This document shows, one piece after another, positions 24,199-32,787 of a stretch of 33,260 bases of DNA. This stretch comes from Thermoproteota archaeon. GTDB taxonomy: Archaea; Thermoproteota; Thermoprotei_A; EX4484-217-1. A program made the position numbers and the translations under genes. Within the stretch, counting starts at the first letter, position 1. Every line of letters starts with the position of its first letter. The DNA is taken from contig JAPDJU010000013.1 of NCBI GenBank assembly GCA_029258915.1, positions 1 to 33,260 on the forward strand, given 5' to 3'. The notes below the pieces were generated by a model, which did no database searches, had not been told where the DNA came from, and was given only the letters and a program-made list of their open reading frames with translations.

Positions 24199-24390
24199 AC
24201 CGTTCCTCCCTAGGTGGTCATTTCAATTATTTTATATAAGTTCATGATCACACCTAGGGGTTCCACCTCGCCCATAGGGATTTAGGTATCCCTATGGGGT
24301 CATGGGTGGCATTCGTCTCCAACGGCATGGGAGACACATCTACGTTACTTCCTGCGGAGTTCGGAGCATGGCTCCCATCACCCCGCAGGG
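24199..24390 (-). ncRNA. Candidate omega/re RNA scaffold at the 3' end of tnpB (contains copy C)
   Basis: Known TnpB guide RNAs start in the last part of tnpB and end in the right end of the element. Here, on the minus strand, I see GGAGC/GCTCC and TCTCC/GGAGA hairpins near 24310-24375, a perfect 10-base stem TCCCTATGGG/CCCATAGGGA pattern (24271-24280 with 24289-24298, loop 8), then copy C: GGAACC (24259-24264), arm CCTAGGTG (24251-24258), loop, arm CACCTAGG (24209-24216), GGAACGGT (24199-24206). The guide would read onward from 24198 to lower numbers. Transcription is not shown. Confidence 0.55.
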
Positions 24391-25507
24391 CTTTGAAAAG
24401 CAAGTTCCAGCAAGCAACAGCATCTCGATGCCAAAATTCTCCTCCCTTACTACACTTACCAATCCTAGAACCATTACTGTAGGTTATTGGAGCATTGTGA
24501 ATTGGGCATAGTTTTGATGTATTCCTTGGATTAACATATATTACTGGTACGCCATACTCTCTAGCCTTTTCCTCTATTGCCCTCTGAATACCTCTGAAAC
24601 TCGCTTGAAATATCCTATGACGTAGCTGTTTATCCTTTATCCTCTTTATCATGTTATTAGCTACATGTTTACCCAACTTCTCAAGAACTATGGCATATTG
24701 TTTCTCATAGGCAGTCTTAACGATTATGTTAGCTATCTTCCATTTAATATCAAGTTTCTTTTTCCTCTCCTTTAGTTTCCTCACAGCCTTCCTCTTAATC
24801 CTAGATTTCTTACCATATAATTTATCGTATTTTTCCTGAATCCTTTTCCTACGGTAATAGTATCCGAGTACGAGCTTCTCAGTATTGGTTTCAAAGAGGA
24901 AGGTTAAGTTATCAACTAGTACGGTAACATTGTTTTCGTTAACGTCAACTGGTATGTAGCCCCTAGGCTTATACTCTTCAACCTCTTTAATGAAAGATAG
25001 GTAGATAACTAACTGTCTACTCCTCTTATCAAGCTTTACCTTAGTTTCACTAGCTAGCTTCCAACCACAATTAATGTATTTCCAATACTGTTTATGAGGT
25101 TCAAAGTCCACTGTTATCCATCCCTTGTGGGTAACCACCTTGATCGATGTTAGCCCATTAGGCTTCCATAGGTGGTTGTCAAGCCAGATACTGACCTTCC
25201 TAACCTCTGGGTAATCACTCTCAGCTAGTCCTAGTTTCTTTAACCGTAAGAAGCTCCTAACCCTAGTACTAGCGTCTTGACATGCCGTGTAGACGTAGTG
25301 TGAAGGTAGTTGAGGGTAGAGACCCCTCATTTCACGGTACTTTAATGCTTTGAGCCTAGTGAAGCTCCTAATACTATTTCTAACAGCGTATATTACAAGT
25401 TGTTTGACCATATTACGATACATACCTTCAAGCTCAACGAAGACTCCGAATATCCTTCTAGTTAACTTAATGCTCCTAACTATGACTATTCTAACTACTC
25501 TAGTCAT
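24254..25507 (-). CDS. tnpB: TnpB of the IS607 element (RNA-guided nuclease family)
   Basis: 417 residues. RuvC residues are Asp188 (YIPVDVNENNVTV), Glu276 (YAIVLEKLGKHVA) and Asp362 (FWHRDAVACWNLL). The zinc-finger region is the crenarchaeal variant SKLCPIHNAP ... GKCSKGGEFWHRD, with C334, H337 and C352 and no fourth cysteine. After the RuvC domain a 45-residue tail (RGDGSHAPNSAGS and on) is encoded by the structured DNA that should also give the guide RNA. Its ATG overlaps the end of tnpA. Relatives cut DNA at guide-matched sites and help the element persist. Confidence 0.88.
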   Translation of the reverse strand: MTRVVRIVIVRSIKLTRRIFGVFVELEGMYRNMVKQLVIYAVRNSIRSFTRLKALKYREMRGLYPQLPSHYVYTACQDASTRVRSFLRLKKLGLAESDYPEVRKVSIWLDNHLWKPNGLTSIKVVTHKGWITVDFEPHKQYWKYINCGWKLASETKVKLDKRSRQLVIYLSFIKEVEEYKPRGYIPVDVNENNVTVLVDNLTFLFETNTEKLVLGYYYRRKRIQEKYDKLYGKKSRIKRKAVRKLKERKKKLDIKWKIANIIVKTAYEKQYAIVLEKLGKHVANNMIKRIKDKQLRHRIFQASFRGIQRAIEEKAREYGVPVIYVNPRNTSKLCPIHNAPITYSNGSRIGKCSKGGEFWHRDAVACWNLLFKALRGDGSHAPNSAGSNVDVSPMPLETNATHDPIGIPKSLWARWNP

Positions 25508-26135
25508 TCTTCTTTACCTCTTGCAGTAACTGCTTAAAACCTTGAATGAGCTTCTTTTTCTTATGACTCCTCATACCGTAGAGCTTGCTAGCAAATGAAG
25601 TAACTATTGCTAGTAAGTCCTCTACTAGTTCTTGGTAAGCGTCTTTAGGCTCCTCGCCATAGACAACTTCGATTTTGGCACCGCACTGCTTAAAGAAGTA
25701 CTCTAGGTACTCAAAGCCAAACCTTGTCAATCTATCCTTATAGGTAATGACAACTACATCTACTTGTTTGTTTACTACATAGTTGAAGAGTTTCATTAAG
25801 CCTCTACGATTAGTTTTCAATCCACTAGCTACATCACTTAGGACATCTACTACTTTATAGCCTTTAGCCATGCAGTATTGAGTTAAGTACTCTATCTGTC
25901 TTTCTAGGTCTTTTCTCTGGTCTGAGGAGCTAACACGAGCATATATGATTGCTCTAATTTCCCTTGTCACTACTCCGCTTAATAGTCTCTTTACTTCGCT
26001 TTCTGGTATACGGTATTTTCCTCCAAGTGTCCGTACTGCTCTTATCCTCCCCTCCTCAATCCATCTACGAAGAGTAACATAACTAACACCAAGAAGCCTA
26101 CAAGCCTCCTTAGGTCTCAGCAAACGTTCGCTCAT
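25500..26135 (-). CDS. tnpA: TnpA of the IS607 element (MerR-HTH serine recombinase)
   Basis: 211 residues. A MerR-like helix-turn-helix (LRPKEACRLLGVSYVTLRRW, residues 6-25) is followed by a serine-resolvase domain with the catalytic YARVSSSDQRKDLERQ (Ser near 69-71) and VVITYKDRLTRFGFEYLE, the standard IS607 arrangement. TTTATATAGG at about 26167-26176 (minus strand) is the likely TATA box. It looks complete. Confidence 0.9.
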   Translation of the reverse strand: MSERLLRPKEACRLLGVSYVTLRRWIEEGRIRAVRTLGGKYRIPESEVKRLLSGVVTREIRAIIYARVSSSDQRKDLERQIEYLTQYCMAKGYKVVDVLSDVASGLKTNRRGLMKLFNYVVNKQVDVVVITYKDRLTRFGFEYLEYFFKQCGAKIEVVYGEEPKDAYQELVEDLLAIVTSFASKLYGMRSHKKKKLIQGFKQLLQEVKKND

Positions 26136-26157
26136 TCTTATCCTTAAACGTACTTGA

Positions 26158-26480
26158 ATATCAACCTATATAAACTTTCCCTCTGAACATCAAAATGTAT
26201 TCTGCCTTTACTTCCCCTTCAACTATTCTTGCAGCCTCTATATAATTGAACGGTTTAAGAATACCTTTACCCTTTAACCTGAGAACCCGGAAAAACACCA
26301 CCATAAACAGCTGCTTCTAATATTTTCCTAACATTTATGATTTTTCATGCTTCCAAAACACCGCCTTTTATGATCGTTTCCCGTAAACAGCTATTTCACT
26401 GTTTTTCTTTAAAATATCAATTCTTACATTAGCATTTAAAACCTTTTTAGCTGCACCTTTCACTGAGACCACGGCTCAAA
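26158..26480 (-). pseudogene. Degenerate gene of unknown family
   Basis: Minus-strand pieces in three frames are open and look coding: KGAAKKVLNANVRIDILKKN with SEIAVYG, then IIKGGVLEA and NVRKILEAAVYGGVFPGS, then LKPFNYIEAARIVEGEVKAE and YILMFRGKVYIG, broken by at least three stops or shifts. I do not recognise the protein. It ends against the IS607 tnpA promoter, so the element may have inserted in or next to it. Confidence 0.45.
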
Positions 26481-26771
26481 ACCTTAGATAAGCATAAACA
26501 AAACCCCTATAAAATCTTAAACGTAAATAAAAACATTTGTAAACTAATAAGGTGGGAGCAAAATAATTTAAGAGAAGTTAAGTTTTCTATTAACTAATTT
26601 TTAATATTATCGTATACAAATGTGTTCACTGATAATACTCAAAGCATTTTATCTCTAAAGCTTCTTAACAATTCCCCATCACAATAGCATGTTATTTATT
26701 CAAATTATTTTACAGCGCTTTATTCCGCAACACTTAACTTACGCCTTTACATAATTTAACGTAACCCTGTA

Positions 26772-27188
26772 CTACTCCACCCAATATTTTTCTTCAACAC
26801 TTTTCCTTACCTTTAATTCTCCTACAAACCTCCAAAGACCTGTTCGCGGTTTCAAAATTTCAACACCTAATTGTTCAGTAATAGCGTCACTTAAAATTAC
26901 TTCGTATTCTCCAGGAACAGAAACCGCTTTCGCTTTAACCCATTCTGAAACTTTATCTTCAGCCCTTACTCTTACTTCTACTTCGCCAAGAATAAATGTT
27001 GTAACTTCGGCTCCTACAACCTTGTAACGTTCACCTTTAAGCCCTTCAAGCTTAAACCCTAAGACCCTAGCTAAAGCCAAGGGGACATGTAATTCAGGTT
27101 CATCAGCCTCATAACCGCTATTAACTAATGCAGCACTACTTACAACCCTATTATTACGTTTAAGCTCGACGAGAACTCTTACACCCAT
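26772..27188 (-). CDS. Retropepsin-like (clan AA) protein with Asn in place of the catalytic Asp
   Basis: A 138-residue all-beta protein of the archaeal single-domain aspartic-protease-like family. AALVNSGYEADEPELHVPLA corresponds to the ALVDTG/ALVDSG active-site turn, but Asn23 stands where Asp is expected (codon AAT). VVGAEVTTFILGEVEVRV, GEYEVILSDAITEQLGVEIL and KPRTGLWRFVGE match the rest of the family. It would work as a dimer if active. The change suggests loss of protease activity or a binding role. ATG at 27188 is followed by a normal start. Confidence 0.65.
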   Translation of the reverse strand: MGVRVLVELKRNNRVVSSAALVNSGYEADEPELHVPLALARVLGFKLEGLKGERYKVVGAEVTTFILGEVEVRVRAEDKVSEWVKAKAVSVPGEYEVILSDAITEQLGVEILKPRTGLWRFVGELKVRKSVEEKYWVE

Positions 27189-27430
27189 TTAAACACCTCA
27201 CAATTCCCTATGGACTTTATGAAACTTACCAAATCTTTTCGAAACAAACCTAGACCTCCAAGTCTTCAGTGAAACAAACCTGCCAAACTTACTCAACTAC
27301 ACCACCCAAGCGAATTCTTAGCATAAACTTGTATAAAACATTACACATTAGCTTAAAACAACATAATAACAAATACATACCTTGGCACAAATGAATTAAC
27401 GTTTAAGTTTAACCTAAACATAACATTCCA
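27189..27430. other. Intergenic, no gene seen
   Basis: AT-rich with stops in all frames. Nothing recognisable up to the inverted repeat at 27431. Confidence 0.5.
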
Positions 27431-27456
27431 AAAGTGCTTGAAATCTTGAGCACTTT
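27431..27456. repeat. Perfect 8-base inverted repeat
   Basis: AAAGTGCT and AGCACTTT enclose a 10-base loop, with AATTTATTTATT following on the plus strand. It could be a stem-type terminator or an operator for the now broken gene after it. Confidence 0.35.
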
Positions 27457-27463
27457 AATTTAT

Positions 27464-27753
27464 TTATTACTGTCTCTAGTAGCCTCCGTAAGTATAACAT
27501 TTCCCCACTTGCCCCGATAGTAGGTCATGGAAGCATAGACTCTGAAGCATTAAATTCTATCTTATGTAGGTGGAATGGCAGGTGTACTGCTTTCACCAAT
27601 GCATCTATGTTTAATGCTTTCAATAGATTATTTTTAGAGCAAAATTCTCCAAAACATATAACTTCATATTATTTTGCTGTTTTAGCCTCAGTTATTTCAG
27701 CCTTTACAATATGTTTAATTGAAATCACGTCTAATTATACTATTAAGCATTAA
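27464..27753 (+). pseudogene. DUF401-family membrane protein, C-terminal remnant
   Basis: Pieces of the C-terminal part of a DUF401 (gluconate-permease-like) protein in changing frames: SLVASVSITFPHLP, VGHGSIDSEALNSIL, YVGGMAGVLLSPMHLCLMLS and SYYFAVLASVISAFTICLIE. GGxxGVLLSPxHLCL is the hallmark of the family. At least three frameshifts break it, and the N-terminal two thirds are missing. It lies immediately before the MATE gene. Confidence 0.75.
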
Positions 27754-27834
27754 GTTTTATAGCGTAATAGTAAATGATATATTTAAAATTCAATGCAAAC
27801 CTTCGGCAAAGCAAATTCCATTAGGTAAAAGCTG

Positions 27835-29154
27835 ATGAACGATAGGAGCTTAGTTAGAGAGGTTATAAGGATTTCATGGCCTATGATCATTAGTGAACTT
27901 AGTGATAGCTTATATTCTATAGCCGATACGTACTTTGTTTCAAAACTAGGTACAGCTGCTTTAGCAGGTGTTGCTGTAGGCTCATACCTATCATGGCTTT
28001 TCTTTGTAACCATAGTCCCATTCACAATGGGCTTACTTGTCTATGTTGCTCAAAGCTATGGTGCGAAAGAAATTCTTAAGGCAAGAAAAGCTATAGGTGA
28101 AACAATAGTTTACAGCTTACTTGTAGCTCTCGCAGTTTCCCAAATAGTTTACCATAACTCCGCATTCTTCATAAGCTTGATAGCCGGACCTAACCCCGGA
28201 GTTGTTGAGAAAGGTGTCGCATATTTTTCCATAAGAATTCTCGGACTACCCCTATTAGCAACAGCTTTCCTCATGGACTCTTCGCTTAGAGGTATTGGTG
28301 CAACAAAATACTCCATGATAGCAATAATGTCTAGTGCAGGGTTAAACGTAGTTCTCGACCCAATACTCATATTCGGCCTATTTGGAGCACCAGCTTTAGG
28401 TGTTAAAGGAGCAGCACTAGCCACAGTACTGTCAATAGGGTACATTATACCTTTAGAATTTTTCTTCCTAAAAATAACAGGTATTTCTCCAAAACTTAGT
28501 TTCAAAGAAAAATACGTTACCAAAATTGTCAAGCTTGGGACACCAACAGCAGTTGAAAGAGCAATACACTCTATAGGGGGTAACGCTTACATAGCATTTA
28601 TTGCACGATGCGGTGAAATAGCATTAGCCGCCCACCAAATAGGTATTAGAATTGAAAGCTTCATCTACATGCCAGGATTCGCATTCATGGTTGCAGCATC
28701 ATCCCTAGTAGGTCAAAGAATAGGATCAGGAAACGTAGGTGAAGCAAAGAAAATAGGTTGGGAAACAGCAAAAGTAGCTATAGCAGTAATGACCCTCCTA
28801 GGCTTAATAGCTGTACTCGCATCATACTACATTGTTAAACCTTTCTCACCATCAGAAGAAGTTGCTGGACTAGCCGCCATATACCTGATATTAGCCGGGC
28901 TAAGCGAACCAGGCTTAGCCTTAGCCATGACACTAAGCGGGGGAATAAGGGGAGGAGGAAACACCACAGTCCCGATGATAATTAACGCTCTAGGCCTCTA
29001 CATGTTCCGAGTAATACCAGCAGCAATATTAACAACATTCCTAGGAGTTATAGGTGCATGGACAGCAATGTTCATAGATGTATATTTAAGAGGAATAATC
29101 TTCACCATAGTCTTCAGGAAATTCTTCACCAAACTAGCTAGAAAAATAGTTTAA
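27835..29154 (+). CDS. MATE-family efflux transporter
   Basis: 439 residues with 12 membrane helices in two halves. PMIISELSDSLYSIADTYFV is the MATE opening, GLPLLATAFLMDSSLRGIGATK and GFAFMVAASSLVGQRIGSGN are the matching motifs of halves one and two, and GGGNTTVPMIINALGLYMFR lies in the second half. It would export organic cations or drugs using Na+ or H+. ATATATTTAAAA at about 27777-27787 is the probable TATA box and AGGT precedes the ATG. Complete. Confidence 0.92.
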   Translation: MNDRSLVREVIRISWPMIISELSDSLYSIADTYFVSKLGTAALAGVAVGSYLSWLFFVTIVPFTMGLLVYVAQSYGAKEILKARKAIGETIVYSLLVALAVSQIVYHNSAFFISLIAGPNPGVVEKGVAYFSIRILGLPLLATAFLMDSSLRGIGATKYSMIAIMSSAGLNVVLDPILIFGLFGAPALGVKGAALATVLSIGYIIPLEFFFLKITGISPKLSFKEKYVTKIVKLGTPTAVERAIHSIGGNAYIAFIARCGEIALAAHQIGIRIESFIYMPGFAFMVAASSLVGQRIGSGNVGEAKKIGWETAKVAIAVMTLLGLIAVLASYYIVKPFSPSEEVAGLAAIYLILAGLSEPGLALAMTLSGGIRGGGNTTVPMIINALGLYMFRVIPAAILTTFLGVIGAWTAMFIDVYLRGIIFTIVFRKFFTKLARKIV

Positions 29155-29326
29155 CACAAACCTTATCTATAAATAAAAAGCAAAACATTAAACCAACCCT
29201 AATATTCCCAAAAACATGCTATCCATTAACAGCTAACATGAAGCTTCAAAGTTCTACAGTGTTTTAGAACCATGGTTAAACAAGGTATAAGGTAAAAAAT
29301 AAATTAAGCCTAAGCAATGATAGTTT

Positions 29327-29585
29327 ATGATGGAAATGCCAATATTCGCTAAGTTTGCTAAGAAGTATTTTGAAGAAAGCGAAAAATATTTAGAAAGGAC
29401 TTTAAGAGCACTTAATGTAAACGACTATTCTCAAGCAGTTTTCTATGCTTAGCAATCCGTAGAAAAAGGAGTTAAAGCGATGTTAGAGTTGAAAAAGAAG
29501 GTAGTATATAATCAAAGGAATAGAACTAGCAAAGAAAGTTGCTGAGGTGGTTAAAGATTTTCTCAAAAGAAACAATATTATCTAA
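29327..29585 (+). pseudogene. HEPN-domain gene with nonsense mutation and frameshift
   Basis: MPIFAKFAKKYFEESEKYLE, TLRALNVNDYSQAVFYA, then TAG (29450-29452), then QSVEKGVKAMLELKKK. FYA-E-QSVEK is what a HEPN protein should show, so TAG likely came from GAG. Further on, IELAKKVAEVVKDFLKRNNI is in another frame. It cannot give a full protein. It pairs with the broken MNT gene after it, a dead copy of a pair like 18607-19355. Confidence 0.75.
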
Positions 29586-30001
29586 AATAAATGAAGTAGC
29601 TGAAAATAAGGGAAAGAAAGTTTTAGCTACAATACTTTTCGGAAGCTATGTGTACAGTCCACGTAAAGCCAGAGACATAGACATGATTGTAATTGTCGAC
29701 GATCTCAAAAACATAAACGACAAAGTCACATTAGAAGTCGAAATTTCTAGAAAAACTAAGAAAACTATTTAGAAAAAACATTGACATCCAAGTTTTCGAC
29801 ATCGAAAGTTTCGAGGAAAATCTAATTGCAGATACGTTTCTAACAGGGCTTGTACTAGGATACAAAATAATATATGACACCATAGGTGTAGAAGAAAAAA
29901 TACGGGAGTTCATAAAGGAGATAGGTAAAGAAGACAAATACGTTTTCATAAAGAAGAGAAAATGGAACCTAGCAGCAATAGCCAAAACAAAGAGTAAATA
30001 G
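29539..30001 (+). pseudogene. MNT nucleotidyltransferase gene, single frameshift
   Basis: The first frame from TTG 29539 carries LATILFGSYVYSPRKARDID with a GS...DxD motif and ends at 29772. A +1 frame open from 29735 continues EKLRKLFRKNIDIQVFDIES to a TAG at 29999-30001. Together they give a MNT protein of about 150 residues, so one base has been gained or lost near 29735-29771 in an A-rich run. A programmed shift is not excluded, but the broken HEPN partner argues for decay. Confidence 0.75.
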
Positions 30002-30040
30002 CTATTCCACCTAATACCTACATTCACATATAGTTAAGCT

Positions 30041-30050
30041 TATATTTATA
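30041..30050 (+). promoter_or_regulatory. TATA box of the AbrB-type vapBC pair
   Basis: TATATTTATA lies about 33 bases before the ATG at 30079, and GGTGG lies 5 bases before that ATG. Confidence 0.45.
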
Positions 30051-30078
30051 GTGTTTAACTTAGTTAATTGGTGGTTTA

Positions 30079-30321
30079 ATGTCTAAGTATATAGTTAAAA
30101 TCCACCATAAAGGGTTAATGGTTATACCTGCCGAACTTAGGAAAAAATACGGTATTAAAGAAGGATCTGAAGCAGTCTTAATAGATGAAAACACATACAT
30201 AGCCTTAGTACCAAGAAGTAGACTTATAGACCTTTACGGATTTGCCAAAGAATACAGTAAGGTAATTGATAAAATGATTAGGGAAGTACACGAGGAAAGA
30301 AAAGTTGAAGCTCGTTCTTGA
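30079..30321 (+). CDS. AbrB/SpoVT-type antitoxin
   Basis: 80 residues. IVKIHHKGLMVIPAELRKKY is a swapped-hairpin AbrB DNA-binding domain (KGxxxIPxxLRKKYGI), followed by GIKEGSEAVLIDE and a helical tail that should grip the toxin. It overlaps the PIN gene by 17 bases. It differs in DNA-binding fold from the ribbon-helix-helix antitoxin at 19409. Confidence 0.88.
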   Translation: MSKYIVKIHHKGLMVIPAELRKKYGIKEGSEAVLIDENTYIALVPRSRLIDLYGFAKEYSKVIDKMIREVHEERKVEARS

Positions 30322-30706
30322 CACGGGAATACTAATGCTAATATTGAAAGGCGATCCAAGAGTATCGGACGTAGTTAAGGAAGTAGCTCAAGGAGCTAAA
30401 GCATACACAACCACAGCAAACCTAATAGAAATCTACTATAAAACTGAAGAAAAACTAGGTAAACAAACAGCAATAACATGGTTTAATAGAATAGCATACT
30501 CCAAAGACCTAACAATATCACCCATAGACTTAGAATTATCCTTAAGAGCAGGAAAAGTGAAGGCAAAATATAAAAAACTAATATCTATAGTAGACGCAGT
30601 AATAATAGCTCTTGCAGAAAAAGAAAACGCCACGCTAACAACAACAGATAAAAGACTAAAGGAAATAAAAGAAGTAAAAGTAAAAATCTACGAACCACCA
30701 GACTAA
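30305..30706 (+). CDS. vapC: VapC-type PIN-domain toxin
   Basis: 133 residues. KLVLDTGILMLILKGD (Asp5), TTANLIEIYYKTEE (Glu near 41), SIVDAVIIALAE and TLTTTDKRLKEI give the four-acid PIN site. TTG start at 30305 inside the antitoxin gene. Complete. Confidence 0.85.
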   Translation: MKLVLDTGILMLILKGDPRVSDVVKEVAQGAKAYTTTANLIEIYYKTEEKLGKQTAITWFNRIAYSKDLTISPIDLELSLRAGKVKAKYKKLISIVDAVIIALAEKENATLTTTDKRLKEIKEVKVKIYEPPD

Positions 30707-30987
30707 AAATAATGACAGAAAACACAGCCCACATAGAGAAAAACCTATCCTCCACAAAACTATTAATAAACATTTCTCCTCGAGGCTATTAAGAAATAAT
30801 TAAGACAAGAAAATATCGATATTAAAGTTCTCAATAGCGAAAAACAACAAGTAAAAATAAAAATTAGAAATATCATAACTTAAATTCACATAGTTAAACT
30901 TTAATAATTAAAGCTTATGAAATGTTTACTAATAGGTTAAATATTCTGTCTTATAAACAATATAATGTTAAAAAAGGGGACCACATT
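30707..30987. other. Intergenic, short coding-like remnant only
   Basis: AT-rich. In one plus frame near 30800-30880 I read LRQENIDIKVLNSEKQQVKI, without a start and too short to name. No RNA gene recognised. Confidence 0.35.
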
Positions 30988-31107
30988 TTGACGGAGAAAG
31001 AACTATTAAGCTTCTTAAAAAACATTGAGAAAGCCGAGAAAGAAGCTAGGAAAAAACGTAACATAGTTATTCGCTGGAAGAGAATAAAAGTTAAGGTGCA
31101 GTTTTAA
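30988..31107 (+). CDS. Small highly charged protein, unknown
   Basis: 39 residues from TTG: MTEKELLSFLKNIEKAEKEA and then RKKRNIVIRWKRIKVKVQF. A helix rich in Lys/Glu followed by a basic strand. GGGGACC lies 5-6 bases upstream, a good ribosome-binding site. No family recognised. It may be a real microprotein or the tail of a lost gene. Confidence 0.4.
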   Translation: MTEKELLSFLKNIEKAEKEARKKRNIVIRWKRIKVKVQF

Positions 31108-31338
31108 TGGCTTTAAAAATAAAGAGTTAAAATATATAAAAGCAGTCATAAGTAACGAAGTAGCTTCCAAATATAAACCTTAAAGCCCCTCAAACATCAT
31201 AGCATATTAACACTCTTCTAAACTATATGTTTGATGCGTCGCTTCTTTGAAAATATTATTAGATTTAAAATAAAAGAAAATGCAGAGCAAATGCGGGAGA
31301 AGTTTAGGATTGTTAAGTTTAGAGTTTCATTCAAGCAC

Positions 31339-32089
31339 TTACATAATCTTCATGATTTTGAGAACCGATATTACAGCTAAGGTAAGAATTAGTACTGCTA
31401 AAAGTACCTGTAACCATTTAGGTTTGGTTTTTAGAGACACTTTTCCACCTATTCTCGCACCTAGCATTGAGCCCATTATTGTTAAAATCGCCAGTATCCA
31501 AGGAATGTTTCCACGATACCAGTAAACGAATATTGCAACTGTAGCTGTGAATATTGTTGAGAAAAGCGAAGTAGCAATAGCCCTACGAATATCTAGCTTC
31601 ATTATCCTCAGAAATGGTGGGAAAGTGAACCGCCACTTCCACCCCTCATCCCCGTGATTAGGTTTAGAATAAAAGCTCCAAACATAATGGATCGTGAGGT
31701 TGGATTTATTTTCCCATAAATCTTAGGGGCAATTTTGTAAAGATACATTCCAAACACAGTTATCACAGAGCTTACTAGGAAGAGAAATGCCAAAACCACT
31801 CTAGGAACTAAACCTACAAGTAATGCACCAGCAAATGAGTCCAAACTCCCCCCTACGACAACATAAACGCCTGTTCTCGCATCAACATTCACTCTGTGAG
31901 TTAACGCACCAACAGAGAAGAAAACGGTATAACAACCAGGTTTATTGCAAAAGCACTTAACGGGGACACACTCGAAAGTATCAACAACGGAGTCCTAATA
32001 GAACCCCCTCCAATCCCAAACATCCCACTCATAAACCCCGCAACCAAACCTATAACAAAACATGAAACTAGAAGATAATCCATATTCAT
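31339..32089 (-). pseudogene. TauE/SafE-family anion exporter gene with two frameshifts
   Basis: Three consecutive minus frames make one protein of about 250 residues. The first (from ATG 32089) has LVAGFMSGMFGIGGGSIRTP, the family opening. The second has VNVDARTGVYVVVGGSLDSF and ends GGSGGSLSHHF, where the second GGxGG motif should run into VPFLRI. The third restarts as PFLRIMKLDIRRAIATSLFS and ends at 31339. Single-base shifts near 31900 and 31610 explain both breaks. Sulfite/organosulfonate export is the family role. Confidence 0.85.
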
Positions 32090-32294
32090 TACCGCCTAAA
32101 ATTTTGTGCAACAGCACACAAATATGAATTTCTCACATAACATAATTGAGAGAGTAGCAGCCTCATAAGTAAAATTTTTAACGAAGTATTCTTGTGCAAA
32201 AACATATATGCAGTATAGCTTTCGAAGAAACTAGATAGAACTAGGATAGCAGCTAAGATGATGGATGATATTAAAGGAAGAATACTTAGAAAAC

Positions 32295-32774
32295 ATGGTC
32301 CCTGCAACTATAATTGATACTAACATGGCTGTGAAATGGTATGTTTCAGAGAAACAATATGAGAAAGTCCTTAAATTCACAATAACTACATAAAGAACGC
32401 TATTAAACTATTAGCATTCAACCTAGTACTTTACAAAGTAGCTAGCACCCCAAGATTCCACAGAACATGTAGGCTAGACAATAACATCATAGCCTCAGCC
32501 GCTAAAAGCTTAGAAGACTTCGGAATCGTACGTGAACTATCAGAAGAAGAATGGAAAATAGCAATAAGCCTATCTCCTGAGAAAACATAGGCTTATACAA
32601 TGCAGTATACGTAGAAGAAGCAGGGAAATCGATAAAGCAACTTTATTGGCAAGCAATAAGATATTCTACAAAATACTAAAACATGGTAAACGCTTTACTA
32701 TTAGAAAACCGCTAACCCAATTGATAATACGTAAAACGCTACTAATCCCTTACATGTATAAACGCCTATCGTGA
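32295..32774 (+). pseudogene. PIN-domain (VapC-like) gene in pieces
   Basis: PATIIDTNMAVKWYVSEKQY (PIN start with Asp), then TCRLDNNIIASAAKSLEDFG and VRELSEEEWKIAIS, then NIGLYNAVYVEEAGKSIKQ where YDAxYV is expected, then LLASNKIFYKILKHGKRF. Each piece is in a different frame, with at least three shifts. No antitoxin partner is visible upstream. The final end is uncertain. Confidence 0.7.
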
Positions 32775-32787
32775 TGTAATTAGTAGG

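Larger units (their letters stand above)
24199..26190 (-). mobile_element. IS607-family insertion element (complete)
   Basis: Contains tnpA (serine recombinase) and tnpB (RuvC nuclease) on the minus strand with a 8-base overlap, plus the stem-loop end at 24199-24264. Left border is near the tnpA promoter (about 26160-26190) and right border at or just beyond the GGAACGGT at 24199; neither is certain because IS607 leaves no inverted repeats or long target duplications. A degenerate gene of unknown identity flanks the left side. Confidence 0.75.

Noticed and set aside
29450-29452. TAG in the HEPN gene as a pyrrolysine codon
   Set aside because: Other genes use TAG as a normal stop (for example the ATPase at 4961-4963), no pyrrolysine genes are seen, and the gene has a further frameshift.
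29735-29772. Programmed frameshift in the MNT gene at an A-rich run
   Set aside because: Its HEPN partner is also broken, so plain decay is the simpler reading; kept only as a remote option.
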